A stretch of 64,000 nucleotides of DNA from Burkholderia sp. Bp9142 (GTDB lineage: Bacteria; Pseudomonadota; Gammaproteobacteria; Burkholderiales; Burkholderiaceae). The stretch lies in assembly GCF_003853415.1 (NCBI RefSeq), contig NZ_QTPP01000038.1:1-64000 (forward strand), read 5' to 3'. The notes beneath the pieces are model-generated. The model searched no databases. It saw only the letters and a list, made by a program, of their open reading frames with translations, and had not been told where the DNA came from. Both the position numbers and the translations under genes were made by a program. Positions within the stretch are counted from its first letter, which is position 1. Each line of letters opens with the position of its first letter. Shown here one piece after another: positions 53,762 through 62,990 of the stretch.

Positions 53762-54697
53762 ATGAAGCGTATGTTGAAAATTGCCGGCGCACTCGCTGTC
53801 GCTTGCGTGACCGCGAACGCGACCCCGGCGGCCGCGACCACGATCGGTGTTACGATGAACCGGTTCAATGACACGTTTGCCGCACTCTTGCGCAACAGCA
53901 TGAAGCAGGAGGGCGCATCCAAGGGCGTCAACGTCGTGTTCGAGGACGCGCAGCAAGACATCGGCCGCCAGATTTCTCAGGTCCAGAACTTCATCGCACA
54001 AAAGGCGGACGCCATCGTCGTTGCGCTGGTCGATACGCAGGTCAGCCCGAAGATCACGAAGATGGTGACCTCGGCCGGCATTCCGCTCGTCTACGTGAAC
54101 CTGATGCCGTCGGACCGGATGCTCCCGGAAAAGGTCGCGTTCGTCGGCTCGAAGGAAGCCGATGCGGGCCGGCTCGAGATGCAGGAGATCTGCCGTCTGC
54201 TCGGTGGCAAGGGGAACGTCGTGATCCTGATGGGCGACCTCGCGCACCAGGCGACACGCGAGCGCACGCAGAGTGCGGAGGACGTGACGTCCGCGCCGGC
54301 CTGCAGGGGGATCAAGGTGGTCGGCAAGCAGAGTGCGCAATGGTCGCGCACCGCCGCGCAGGACCTGACGACGAACTGGCTCAGCAGCGGCACGCAGTTC
54401 AGTGCAGTCGTCGCGAACAACGACGAGATGGCATTGGGTGCGATCCAGGCGCTCAAGGCTGCGAGGCGGCTGAACGGCACGGCGGTCGCAGGCGTCGACG
54501 CCACCCAGGATGCGCTGACGGCGATGAAAGCCGGTGACTTGAAGGTCACCGTCTTCCAGGACGCGGCCGGGCAAGGGCACGGTGCGATCGACACCGCGTT
54601 GAGGCTCGTGCATGGCGAAAAGGTGCCGTCGATCAATTACCTGCCGTTTCAGCTGGTCACGCCTGCCAATCTGAAGGATTTCGTCGGACGCAACTGA
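53762..54697 (+). CDS. Sugar (rhizopine/inositol-type) ABC transporter substrate-binding protein
   Basis: ATG 53762, with GGAGA upstream, gives 311 residues starting with a signal peptide that ends near AAA-TTIG (residue 25). The periplasmic-binding-protein family I layout is clear: GVTMNRFNDTFAALLRNSM, FIAQKADAIVVALVD, and AGVDATQDALTAMKAGDL. It is of the ribose/inositol/rhizopine-binding class like MocB. No permease or ATPase gene lies next to it, which is unusual. A terminator follows it at 54768. It stands before the mocD/E/F-like genes. Confidence 0.88.
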   Translation: MKRMLKIAGALAVACVTANATPAAATTIGVTMNRFNDTFAALLRNSMKQEGASKGVNVVFEDAQQDIGRQISQVQNFIAQKADAIVVALVDTQVSPKITKMVTSAGIPLVYVNLMPSDRMLPEKVAFVGSKEADAGRLEMQEICRLLGGKGNVVILMGDLAHQATRERTQSAEDVTSAPACRGIKVVGKQSAQWSRTAAQDLTTNWLSSGTQFSAVVANNDEMALGAIQALKAARRLNGTAVAGVDATQDALTAMKAGDLKVTVFQDAAGQGHGAIDTALRLVHGEKVPSINYLPFQLVTPANLKDFVGRN

Positions 54698-54767
54698 GCC
54701 GCGCGATCGCGTTGGTCGTGCGGCAATGGCCGTGTCGGCTTCGTGGGCGCCGCCGATCAAACTGTAC

Positions 54768-54791
54768 GCCGGGTTCCATACCCGGCTTTTT
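54768..54791 (+). terminator. Rho-independent terminator
   Basis: GCCGGG (54768-54773), a 7-base loop and CCCGGC (54781-54786) form a perfect stem followed by TTTTT. It closes the binding-protein transcript 70 bases after the stop codon, so the hydroxylase genes that follow need their own promoter. Confidence 0.9.
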
Positions 54792-55054
54792 CGTTTGGAC
54801 ATCGACATCTCGCCATTGGCACACATGCGCGATTTCCATCGCGCTTGGCCATATCGGTCGGGCCTTTACGAGGCGTCCATGGCGGCAATGGCACAAATGC
54901 ATCATGCATTGCATTTTGTCGCGACATGAAATGATCCAAAGCGGTGTCGAAATGAAGATTCCTGATTCGGAAAGCGAGGTGCATGGCTCAACATGACGTT
55001 CATTCGCCAACACGATGCCCTCGCATTCGAGGACGATCACCCGAGAGGAATGTT

Positions 55055-56059
55055 ATGGATGACTTGCAATTCGGCACACGCAACCGGCGTGGCGACTGGG
55101 CACCGAATCAACATCTCGAACTCGCGCCGTTCTGGACTCGGCCGCTGAGTCTTCGCAAGATCGTCGGCTGGACGATCGGTTACGTATGGCCATGGAATGC
55201 AATCGCGATCACCACGACGGTGCTCTGGTGGCATTTCATCGTGCCCGACATGGCGACGCTGAAGACGATCGGCGGGGGGGGGGTACTCAAACTGCTGGTG
55301 GCGAACTGGATCGGCGTCTTCCTGTTTTTCGGCTATTTCGAACTCCGCTATTACCGGTTGCGCGTGCAGGAACGCCGGTTCAAATACAACGGCAGGTTTC
55401 CAGCCGAGCAGCCGTCGGACGTGTTCTGGTTCCGCAGCCAGAACATCGACAACTTCATGCGCAGTTTCTTCGTATCGGTGCCGATCGGCACCGCGATCGA
55501 GGCCGGCTTGCTCTGGGCATTCGCGAATGGGCTCACGCCGATGGTCGAATGGCGCGAGCATCCGGCCTATCTCGTTGCGCTGACGTTGCTTGCGCCGATC
55601 GTGCACGAGGTGCACTTCTATTTCGTTCATCGCGCGATTCACTGGGGGCCACTGTACAAGTGGGTGCACTCGGTCCATCACAACTCGGTCAATCCTTCGC
55701 CGTGGTCGTCGCTGTCCATGCATCCGGTCGAGTCCATCGTGTACTTCGGTGTCGCGTTGTGGGTGCTGGCGCTGCCGTCGCATCCGTTCCTGGCGATCTA
55801 CTTTTTTCATCTCGCCGGCTTTGGTGCGGTGGTCGGGCATATCGGCTTCGACAGGCTCGAAATGGCCGACGGCATCGCGCCGAAGAGTCATGCATACGCG
55901 CACTACCTGCACCACAAATTCTTCGAAGTGAATTACTGCGACAACGGGGCGTTCCCGCTCGACAAATGGTTCGGGTCCTGGCACGACGGGTCGCCGGAGG
56001 GCGATCGCCTGATGCAGGAACGCTTCAACCGGAAGAAGGAGCGGGTCAACGCAACCTGA
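55055..56059 (+). CDS. Sterol-desaturase/fatty-acid-hydroxylase family membrane enzyme in the MocD position
   Basis: ATG 55055 with GAGAGGAA upstream gives 334 residues. Several membrane helices (about 35-60, 85-105, 150-185, 230-260) surround the histidine boxes HEVHFYFVHR, HSVHH and HYLHH, which bind two irons. Such enzymes hydroxylate or desaturate with O2. The following genes supply a Rieske ferredoxin and a reductase as electron donors. In rhizobia MocD with MocE and MocF demethylates a methylated rhizopine; a similar O-demethylation is suggested here, though this protein belongs to the sterol-desaturase family. Confidence 0.85.
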   Translation: MDDLQFGTRNRRGDWAPNQHLELAPFWTRPLSLRKIVGWTIGYVWPWNAIAITTTVLWWHFIVPDMATLKTIGGGGVLKLLVANWIGVFLFFGYFELRYYRLRVQERRFKYNGRFPAEQPSDVFWFRSQNIDNFMRSFFVSVPIGTAIEAGLLWAFANGLTPMVEWREHPAYLVALTLLAPIVHEVHFYFVHRAIHWGPLYKWVHSVHHNSVNPSPWSSLSMHPVESIVYFGVALWVLALPSHPFLAIYFFHLAGFGAVVGHIGFDRLEMADGIAPKSHAYAHYLHHKFFEVNYCDNGAFPLDKWFGSWHDGSPEGDRLMQERFNRKKERVNAT

Positions 56060-56149
56060 GTCCGGGCGGTGCGACGAACGCTGCTATCAACCCATGACCC
56101 GATGCCGCGGTTAGGGCCCGGCGCGATTGAGAAGACAAGGAGGATCACC

Positions 56150-56461
56150 ATGGCTCAGTGGATCAACGCCTGCTCGGCGGACGATATCGACAACGAAGGC
56201 GTCGTCCGGTTCGACCATTCCGGGCGTACGTTCGCGATTTTTCGGAGCCCCGCCGACGAGTATTTCTGTACGGACGGACTCTGCTCGCACGAAGCCGTGC
56301 ATTTGGCCGACGGACTCGTGATGGACTATGTGATCGAATGCCCGAAGCACAGCGGCGAATTCGACTATCGGTCCGGCGAAGCCGTGCGGGCACCGGCGTG
56401 CCGGAACCTGAAGGTCTATTCGACCCGCGTCGAAGACGGCCGCGTGTTCATTGAGGTGTGA
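56150..56461 (+). CDS. Rieske-type ferredoxin, MocE-like
   Basis: ATG 56150 after AGGAGGATC gives 103 residues. The Rieske cluster ligands are CSH and CPKH in GLCSHEAVHLADG and ECPKHSGEFDYRSGE, the normal spacing. It should carry one electron from the reductase at 56549 to the membrane hydroxylase at 55055. The gene order hydroxylase-ferredoxin-reductase copies mocDEF. Confidence 0.9.
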   Translation: MAQWINACSADDIDNEGVVRFDHSGRTFAIFRSPADEYFCTDGLCSHEAVHLADGLVMDYVIECPKHSGEFDYRSGEAVRAPACRNLKVYSTRVEDGRVFIEV

Positions 56462-56548
56462 GATGCACGAGGCTGCACGCTCGCATTTTCTGCTGCATTC
56501 GGCTGCGGCCGCGATCGACGCACGACACACGCACCTGCGGAGGCCCGC

Positions 56549-57754
56549 ATGACTGCAATGGTCATCATTGGCGCAGGGGAATGCGGGACGCGCGCCGCGT
56601 TCGAACTTCGCGAACAGGGTTGGCAAGGCGCTATCGTGCTGATTGGCGCGGAGCCGGGAATGCCGTATGAACGACCGCCGTTGTCCAAGCCCACGAGCGA
56701 TGGCGTCTGTCATCGACCGGTATGCGACGACACGGAATTTCGTGCCGCGGGGATCGAGTATCTCGGCGGCCTCGATGTCGAGGTACTCGATCGGGCGCAT
56801 CGATGCGTGCGGCTTGCCGACGGTCGTAGCGTCGCGTACGGGAAGGTGTTGCTCGCGACCGGCGCACGACCGCGGCCCTTGCCTTGCCCGGGCGGCGATC
56901 GTGCATTGACGTTCCGCACGTTGCCCGATGCCGAGACGCTATACCGTCGGACCGTGAACGCGCGTCACGTCGCGGTAATCGGCGCCGGGCTGATCGGCAT
57001 GGAGCTGGCGGCGACCATGCGGGCGACGGGAATCGACGTCACCGTGATCGAGGCGGGGCCTCGCCCGTTGGGCCGCGCGGTGCCGGAAGCGCTTGCGGCG
57101 CGCCTTTACGCTCGCCATTGCGACGCGGGCGTCCGCTTCCTGTTCAATGCCAACGTGTCGTCGATTCCTGGCGATGGCGTTGTACTGTCCGACGGAAAGG
57201 CGGTCGATGCGGATGTCGTCGTGGCGGCTATCGGCGTGTTGCCCGAAACGTTGCTGGCCGAGCGCGCCGGGCTTGCCGTGAATAACGGCATTGTCGTCGA
57301 CGCAACGCTCGCGACTTCGGACCCGGACATATTCGCTGCCGGCGACTGCGCGCGCGTGCCTTCGCGATACGCGAACGGCATTCCGCTTCGGCTGGAGAGT
57401 TGGCGTAACGCTCGGGAGCAGGGTGTGCACGCGGCGAGAACCATGTTGGGTGACGACGCGGGGTTCGATGCGGTGCCGTGGTTCTGGTCGGATCAGTACG
57501 ACCTCGGCCTGCAGGTCGTGGGCATTCCGGTTCCCGATCAGCGCAACATCGTTCGCCGACTTTCGAGCGATGCCGAACTGCTGTTTCAGCTCGCGGACGA
57601 CGGCAGTGTTCGCTGCGCGAGCGGGCTGGGTGTCGGGAACCGCGTCGCCCGCGACATCAAGCTCGCTGAATGGCTGATTGCGCGTGGCGTGCGTACGTCG
57701 CCGGAGGTGCTGCAGGATCCGGACACCAATCTGAGGAGTCTGATTCGGCAATGA
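56549..57754 (+). CDS. FAD-dependent ferredoxin reductase, MocF-like
   Basis: The 401 residues have two dinucleotide-binding folds: MVIIGAGECGTRAAFELREQG (3-23) for FAD and VAVIGAGLIGMELAATMRATG (near 142) for NADH. DPDIFAAGDCARVP (near 252) and the RLESWRNAREQG helix are typical for oxygenase-coupled ferredoxin reductases. GGAGG precedes the ATG. It supplies electrons to the Rieske protein 88 bases upstream. Confidence 0.92.
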   Translation: MTAMVIIGAGECGTRAAFELREQGWQGAIVLIGAEPGMPYERPPLSKPTSDGVCHRPVCDDTEFRAAGIEYLGGLDVEVLDRAHRCVRLADGRSVAYGKVLLATGARPRPLPCPGGDRALTFRTLPDAETLYRRTVNARHVAVIGAGLIGMELAATMRATGIDVTVIEAGPRPLGRAVPEALAARLYARHCDAGVRFLFNANVSSIPGDGVVLSDGKAVDADVVVAAIGVLPETLLAERAGLAVNNGIVVDATLATSDPDIFAAGDCARVPSRYANGIPLRLESWRNAREQGVHAARTMLGDDAGFDAVPWFWSDQYDLGLQVVGIPVPDQRNIVRRLSSDAELLFQLADDGSVRCASGLGVGNRVARDIKLAEWLIARGVRTSPEVLQDPDTNLRSLIRQ

Positions 57755-57773
57755 GGCGGACACCGACATTGCC

Positions 57774-58664
57774 ATGGTGCTCAACTTTCCACATGTGAAC
57801 GCAATGCCAAAATTCCACGTATTGCAGTCGATTTGGGGCATGGATCGCGTCCGCTCAGCGGGCGGCGCGGAATGGTCGATGTCCGACCGTCTGTCGATGA
57901 TTCGGGATGCCGGGTTCGATGGCATCTCGGCCCATTTCCATTTCGCGCCGGACGTTGAAAGCTGGATCGATCAGGCACGCGACTACGGCTTCGTGATCGA
58001 GGGTGCGGCGTTTCCGCGGGACATCGACGATCTGCGTCCCGCCCTTGAACTCGCGAGTCGATACGGGATCCATCATGTCGTCGTGCAGGGCGACGTGCGG
58101 CCGTACGACGCCGGCGAGGCCGTGCCGCTGCTCCGGGGCTGGCAGCGCCTCGCGCGGGAATATGGCGTGCCGGTGCTGATCGAGACGCACCGCAACACGG
58201 TCACCACTGATCTCTGGACGACGCGCGAGCTGCTCGATCGCATGCCGGACCTGCCGCTGCTTGCCGACCTGTCGCACTACGTATGCGGGCAGGAGATCCA
58301 TTTGCCGGTGATTCCGCGCAACGAAGCGCTGATCGACCGCATCCTGAAGCACGCTGACGCGTATCATGGACGCGTTGCATCGTCCGAGCAGATCCAGCTC
58401 GAAATCAGCTTCGCATGCTACCAGCCATGGGTCGATCAGTTTCTCGTCTGGTGGGAGAGGGGGTTCGGATACTGGCTCGAGCGCGCGGGCGCCGACGACA
58501 GTCTTACCTTCACCTGCGAACTGGGGCCTGCGCCTTATGCGATCCCAGATCCGGACGGCCGGGACCGGTCGGATCGATGGGAAGAGGCCAGGATCCTGCG
58601 GGAGCGGGTGCTGGAGTGCTGGCAACGTGCCGAGCGTCGGTTCCAGGCGGCCCGGGCTGCGTGA
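57774..58664 (+). CDS. TIM-barrel sugar isomerase/epimerase, MocC-like
   Basis: The protein has 296 residues of the xylose-isomerase-like fold: MIRDAGFDGISAHF, a glutamate in VPVLIETHRNTVTTDLW and HYVCGQEIHLPV carry the metal-binding acidic and histidine residues. It starts 19 bases after the reductase stop, with GAGGCGG upstream; ATG 57804 is a less likely start. MocC of rhizobial rhizopine catabolism is in this family. It would rearrange the inositol-type ring product. Confidence 0.82.
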   Translation: MVLNFPHVNAMPKFHVLQSIWGMDRVRSAGGAEWSMSDRLSMIRDAGFDGISAHFHFAPDVESWIDQARDYGFVIEGAAFPRDIDDLRPALELASRYGIHHVVVQGDVRPYDAGEAVPLLRGWQRLAREYGVPVLIETHRNTVTTDLWTTRELLDRMPDLPLLADLSHYVCGQEIHLPVIPRNEALIDRILKHADAYHGRVASSEQIQLEISFACYQPWVDQFLVWWERGFGYWLERAGADDSLTFTCELGPAPYAIPDPDGRDRSDRWEEARILRERVLECWQRAERRFQAARAA

Positions 58665-58721
58665 CGCCGACGACACGCGGTGACGTGCGCAACCGGGGGT
58701 GTCGCCGCGGGCGGTATGGGT

Positions 58722-59750
58722 CTAGATGTTCTCCGGCGTGTAGATCTCGAACGGGACGATTGCCGCATACCGCCCGATCTCGGTGCCCGCCTTTCGGGCT
58801 CGAATCATTGCACTCATCGTTTCGTTCGCGATCGACTGGAAAGGATGGGAGATGACCATCGTCAACGTGCCGTCGAGCAGGCCGCCCCGCGTGGTATCCA
58901 TCAGGTCGTGACCGATTGCGACGATCTTGCCGTCCTGCGCATTGGCTCTCAAGGCCGACAGTACGCCGCCGATGCCACCGCCGGAAACATAGATGCCTTT
59001 CAGGTCCGGTTGCGTGCGCAGCAATCCCTCGGTCAATTCGCGCGCAATCGAGTCCGACTCGAAGGTCGACACCGGTTCGAGAAGCGTGAATTCGTTCGCA
59101 TGTTCTCGAAAGTAAGAACGGAATCCGCTTTCGTAGAGGTCGTGACAGCGGTAGCGGTGCGTACCGACGAGAATGCCGAGCTTGCCGGGCAGCCTGCACA
59201 TTTTCGCGAATGCCCATGCGGCCGTGCGTCCGACCTTCCAGCTATCGAGGCCGACATAGCCGACGTTCGAATGCGCCGATAGCGCCGAGATCAGCGAGAC
59301 GACGGGCACGCCGCGGGTCGATAGCTGGTCGATCGCGTTCGTCACGAGCGGATGCTCGGCGGCGAGTACCGCGAGCGCGTCGACTTCATCGCCGAGCGCG
59401 TACATGCTCGACGAGACCTGTTCGGGAGACAGGTCGCCTAGGTGTTCGATCCGAAGATGGATCTGCGCGTCGGCGAACGATTCAGCTGCAGTTTTCAGGC
59501 TGTGCGTGACGATCGCCGAGAACGCTTCGTGCGGGCACTGAATGATGGCGCCGAACTGGAATTTATCGCGCGCCGCGGTGACACGATGCCGGAGCGCGCC
59601 CGTGCCATAGAAGCCGATTTGCTCCGCCGTATCCAGGACCAGCTGCATGGTCTGCTGCCTGACCTTGCCCGACCCGCTGATCACGCGATTGACCGTCGCG
59701 ACCGAGAGTCCGGCGGCAACGGCGAGGTCCTTGATGGTCGGGCGTCCCAT
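58722..59750 (-). CDS. LacI-family regulator, likely of the Moc-like genes
   Basis: ATG 59750 gives 342 residues. The HTH is TIKDLAVAAGLSVATVNRVISGSGKVRQQT (5-34) followed by a family I periplasmic-binding-like sensor domain. The gene faces the isomerase gene end to end, 57 bases apart. LacI regulators of this subclass often sense the sugar bound by the nearby ABC binding protein. A palindrome at 59825-59838, in front of its own gene, may be its operator. Confidence 0.9.
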   Translation of the reverse strand: MGRPTIKDLAVAAGLSVATVNRVISGSGKVRQQTMQLVLDTAEQIGFYGTGALRHRVTAARDKFQFGAIIQCPHEAFSAIVTHSLKTAAESFADAQIHLRIEHLGDLSPEQVSSSMYALGDEVDALAVLAAEHPLVTNAIDQLSTRGVPVVSLISALSAHSNVGYVGLDSWKVGRTAAWAFAKMCRLPGKLGILVGTHRYRCHDLYESGFRSYFREHANEFTLLEPVSTFESDSIARELTEGLLRTQPDLKGIYVSGGGIGGVLSALRANAQDGKIVAIGHDLMDTTRGGLLDGTLTMVISHPFQSIANETMSAMIRARKAGTEIGRYAAIVPFEIYTPENI

Positions 59751-60070
59751 GGTCGATCCTTGTGACGAAGGTAGATGCGCCTGGGGGGGCGGGCGCAGCC
59801 GATTTCGCACAAAGTATGAATCATTTGTCCCAGGACAATGGTGCGACGTGATCTATTCACGTCAGAAAATATCATTCTGGCTCATCTCAGGCCTGTCGTA
59901 GATCGTATTAAAAGTGTCACCATTTCGCGTATAAATGTGTCACTTCGCGATCCCATCATGCATACTGTCGTGAGATAGGGATACCTGACGAGATCCGTCT
60001 CCACAGATTTTGCACGCTCTCCCGTCGATGTACAGAACATGCTGCCGTAAGCTAGGATGCGATCCAAGCT
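59751..60070. other. Intergenic region with LacI promoter
   Basis: No gene was found in these 320 bases. They contain the start region of the upstream LacI gene and a candidate operator, listed separately, and separate two LacI genes in the same direction. Confidence 0.5.
59825..59838. promoter_or_regulatory. Candidate LacI-family operator TTGTCC-CA-GGACAA
   Basis: A perfect 6-base inverted repeat with a 2-base spacer lies 75 bases before the LacI start at 59750. The size and symmetry fit LacI-type operators. A related half-site (AGACAAATG) is seen near 53741, shortly before the binding protein gene. Binding is an inference. Confidence 0.45.
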
Positions 60071-61168
60071 TTACTGCGATTGATGTGACACTTGAGTATC
60101 TTCAGGCTGCGCTTCACATGACGATTTGATTGTTTGACGTCCTACCTTTTGTCGATGACCTGGCCTAGTTCCAGTCGAATTGCGTCCAATCAGCTCCGCA
60201 GGAAGTGTGATGCGTGCCGAAGTTGCATCGGTGCCCTCAATCAGCGCAAGCAGTGTATTGACCGCCGATCGCGCCATCTGTGGAAACGGCTGCCTGATGG
60301 TCGTAAGCGCCGGGTGGACCTGAGCTGCCATCGGAATGTCGTCGAATCCGATTATCGAGATGTCGTTCGGCACACGTAAGCCGGCTTCCCTAACGGCAGC
60401 GATTGCGCCGAAAGCGCTCAAATCATTCGCGCAAAATATCGCAGTCGGCGGATCAACCTGAGCAAGTAAAGTCGAAGCGGCCTCGAACGCCTTCATCTGC
60501 GAGAGATCTCCTTCGGCTACAAGCTTGGGATCACGAGGCAATCCAAGCTGTGTGAGTGCGTCATGATATGCCCGCAGACGTTCTCGAACTCCTTCAATGG
60601 CATCGCCTCCCGAGATGAAGCCGATGCGCTCGTGACCGAGGGATGCAAGATGCTCCACTGCCAGTCGAGCGCCACCATAGTTGTCTACCGACACGGATGG
60701 GAATCCTGTCAGTGTGCCACGTTGATCGATAACGACTACTGGTACATGAGCAGCTGCGAGCGCCTCGAAATATATTGATTCGCGCGGCAGGATGGCCACT
60801 ACGCCATCGGCAAACTGTTGCATCAAGCCGATCACGCCCGAGTGGGTGTCTCGGTCCTCATCGAACACGGTGTATACGAGAGTTTCGTACCCGACCGAGC
60901 GTGCTGCACGGCCGACGCCGAGAATCAGTTCGCTGGCAAATTGGTTGTCCAGCATTGGAGTAATGATTCCGATGATGCCGTTGCGTCCGCCTGAAAGCTT
61001 TTGAGCCGTACGATTGACCACGTAGCCGATGCTGGCGGCAATACGTAGCACCTCATCGCGGGTTTCGCGAGATACGCCCGGGCGGTCGTTCAGCGCGCGC
61101 GACGCAGTCATCTGCGATACACCCGCAATTTTTGCGACGTCTGCGAGCGTTGGGTTTTGCTTTGCCAT
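60071..61168 (-). CDS. Second LacI-family regulator
   Basis: The 365-residue protein has the [34 protein letters not shown] (6-36) and the usual sensor domain with [25 protein letters not shown] and [11 protein letters not shown]. The last 35 residues (after RNSTGTRPG) are extra and polar. It lies divergent from the porin gene at 61672 and the operator at 61394 lies between them. It probably represses the porin and the sugar-binding protein genes until the sugar is present. Confidence 0.92.
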   Translation of the reverse strand: MAKQNPTLADVAKIAGVSQMTASRALNDRPGVSRETRDEVLRIAASIGYVVNRTAQKLSGGRNGIIGIITPMLDNQFASELILGVGRAARSVGYETLVYTVFDEDRDTHSGVIGLMQQFADGVVAILPRESIYFEALAAAHVPVVVIDQRGTLTGFPSVSVDNYGGARLAVEHLASLGHERIGFISGGDAIEGVRERLRAYHDALTQLGLPRDPKLVAEGDLSQMKAFEAASTLLAQVDPPTAIFCANDLSAFGAIAAVREAGLRVPNDISIIGFDDIPMAAQVHPALTTIRQPFPQMARSAVNTLLALIEGTDATSARITLPAELIGRNSTGTRPGHRQKVGRQTIKSSCEAQPEDTQVSHQSQ

Positions 61169-61671
61169 GGCCGGTGATTGTCGAGGAAACGTGGCGGGAC
61201 CTCGCCTCCAAAGGTGTCAATTCTGCACTCAACTTACAGAACTATAACGTAAGTCGACGGTACCGCTAGCGACGATTACCGTTCCTCCGACGATTCTAGC
61301 AGTCCGCAGGTTGATCCTCACGCCTATAAAGTTCGCTCGTCGCGCTGGTATACCCTCATGGAATCGGTACCAAAATCTATTCTAACATTCGTCAACGTTA
61401 GCGATAACGTTGTGGGGCGTTAGATTGCCGTTTGGATGTGGCGCCAATTCAGTGTTGTATCGGTGCAGTGATCATGGTGACGCTACGGTCCGCATTCCGG
61501 TGGGTTCGTCCGTATCCCAGGTCGGCTTGGCAAAAACGGCGCTCTAAGTAAATCGTAATCCTAATAAATTCAGATGCTCGAGACGACATCGCGTTCGACT
61601 GGTCGCACTTCACCTGGCATGAACACGTTGGACCTCGTTCGCATTTCTGGACAAGGTGATGGAGATAAAAG
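61169..61671. other. Divergent promoter region between LacI and porin
   Basis: These 503 bases have no gene and hold a clear LacI-type operator at 61394-61411. The porin start has GGAGAT 8 to 13 bases upstream. Confidence 0.6.
61394..61411. promoter_or_regulatory. LacI-family operator 1
   Basis: AACGTTAGCGATAACGTT is a palindrome with a 7-base arm AACGTTA matched by TAACGTT and a central GCGA holding the CG step usual for LacI operators. It differs in one base from the site at 62938-62955. It sits 278 bases before the porin and 226 before the LacI gene, so it may control both. Confidence 0.85.
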
Positions 61672-62784
61672 ATGAGAAGAGCATTGCTTGCAGCGTCTTT
61701 GCTGTCGATTGGGGTGGGCGCTCAAGCTCAAAGTAGCGTGACCCTGTATGGTCGGATCGATACCGGCATTGAATATGTTAGCGGGCTTGTCAATGGCTCA
61801 GGGACCGGCAGTACGTCTCGCTGGCGGGCGGAAAGCGGTGACTGGGGAACAAGCTTGTGGGGCATGAGGGGGACCGAAGACATTGGAGGTGGCACAAAGA
61901 TCATCTTCAAACTGGAAAACGGTTTCAATGCGATGACTGGCCAGCAAGGCAACGCCACTACGTTTTTTCAGCGCTGGGCGTACGTTGGAGCCCAGAACGA
62001 CGCATACGGAACTTTGACCGCCGGACGCATGCTTTGGCTCTCGAACGGCGTATGGGACTTTGATCCGCTCGGTCAGTCCAAGTGGTCATCGGCGTCGCTT
62101 GTACGTGGCCGCAATTGGCCTCAGACCAGCAATAACATCGCGTACAAATCGCCGGTCTTTGCGGGATTCGACGTGTCGGCCGTATATGCATTGTCTAATT
62201 CAACGAGCTTTAATGCACCGGGCATTGCCGGCGGGCAGGGGCGGTCGGACGGGGTCCAGGTGACCTACACATCACCGCTGTTCCAGGCCCGTGGCATTTA
62301 CGACGAAGTGCGAAATCCTGCGACGGGCCGCTTCGACGATGTATTCAATTACTCTCGAGAATACTTTGGGGGATTGAACGTCTTCCTTGGTCAATTCAAG
62401 TTGCAGGCCGTCTACCAGGCCTCAGTGGCGCCGGCGGCAGTGGCAGGAATGCCTACCCGCACACAGCAGGAGTGGGGAGGCGTGACTTGGCGTGCGTCGC
62501 CGTTCGCTTCACTGATTGGTGCGGTCTACCACGTGAACACCAATCACGGGGGGGGGAATGCAACGATCTACACAGTTGGCGGAACGTATTACCTGTCCAA
62601 GCGCACGCTCCTCGACTTTCAGGCGGCGACTGTCCGAAACAGCAAAAATGCCAATTTCGGCCTGAGCGCTAATGCAGCCGGCCATGGTGGGCCGTCGAGC
62701 GCCTCGAGCACGGGCTTTAACGATAATCCGCTGCCTGGGCATAGCCAGTCCGGTTTCTACCTCGGCATCCAGCACTCGTTCTGA
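61672..62784 (+). CDS. Gram-negative general porin (Burkholderia type)
   Basis: The 370-residue protein has a signal peptide ending after AQA (residue 19) and the typical beginning SSVTLYGRIDTGIEYV of Burkholderiales porins. Blocks such as SRWGxRG-like WGTSLWGMRGTEDIGGGTKIIFKLENGF and the C-terminal LGIQHSF with terminal phenylalanine show a trimeric 16-strand barrel. It is flanked by two LacI operators and followed by a sugar-binding protein, so it probably brings the sugar across the outer membrane. Confidence 0.93.
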   Translation: MRRALLAASLLSIGVGAQAQSSVTLYGRIDTGIEYVSGLVNGSGTGSTSRWRAESGDWGTSLWGMRGTEDIGGGTKIIFKLENGFNAMTGQQGNATTFFQRWAYVGAQNDAYGTLTAGRMLWLSNGVWDFDPLGQSKWSSASLVRGRNWPQTSNNIAYKSPVFAGFDVSAVYALSNSTSFNAPGIAGGQGRSDGVQVTYTSPLFQARGIYDEVRNPATGRFDDVFNYSREYFGGLNVFLGQFKLQAVYQASVAPAAVAGMPTRTQQEWGGVTWRASPFASLIGAVYHVNTNHGGGNATIYTVGGTYYLSKRTLLDFQAATVRNSKNANFGLSANAAGHGGPSSASSTGFNDNPLPGHSQSGFYLGIQHSF

Positions 62785-62937
62785 GTCGGCTGATACGGAA
62801 CGTTCCACAACGGCGCGGCACTGTCGCATGGGTCAGGCGGAAGTGCGGCCGTTCGCACTTTGACTCTTTTACCCGGGTAGCAGATCGTGCAGGTAAACCC
62901 TCATGGTATGCAGTGGCACCCGTGTGTAACCTTTTAT

Positions 62938-62955
62938 AACGTTAGCGATAACGCT
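62938..62955. promoter_or_regulatory. LacI-family operator 2
   Basis: AACGTTAGCGATAACGCT matches operator 1 at 17 of 18 positions. It is 36 bases before the start of the sugar-binding protein gene, a position where bound repressor would block its promoter. The pair defines a small regulon for the LacI protein encoded at 60071-61168. Confidence 0.85.
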
Positions 62956-62990
62956 ATTGCAGAAAGTTGATTCGTACAAGGAGACAAGAC

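Noticed and set aside
53696-54826. Open frame of 376 codons on the minus strand opposite the sugar-binding protein
   Set aside because: It is very rich in Arg, His and Asp, typical for antisense of GC-rich genes, and spans the clear terminator.
55186-56097. Plus-strand frame of about 300 codons inside the membrane hydroxylase gene
   Set aside because: Alternative frame with low-complexity Arg/Gly content; the other frame has histidine boxes and membrane helices.
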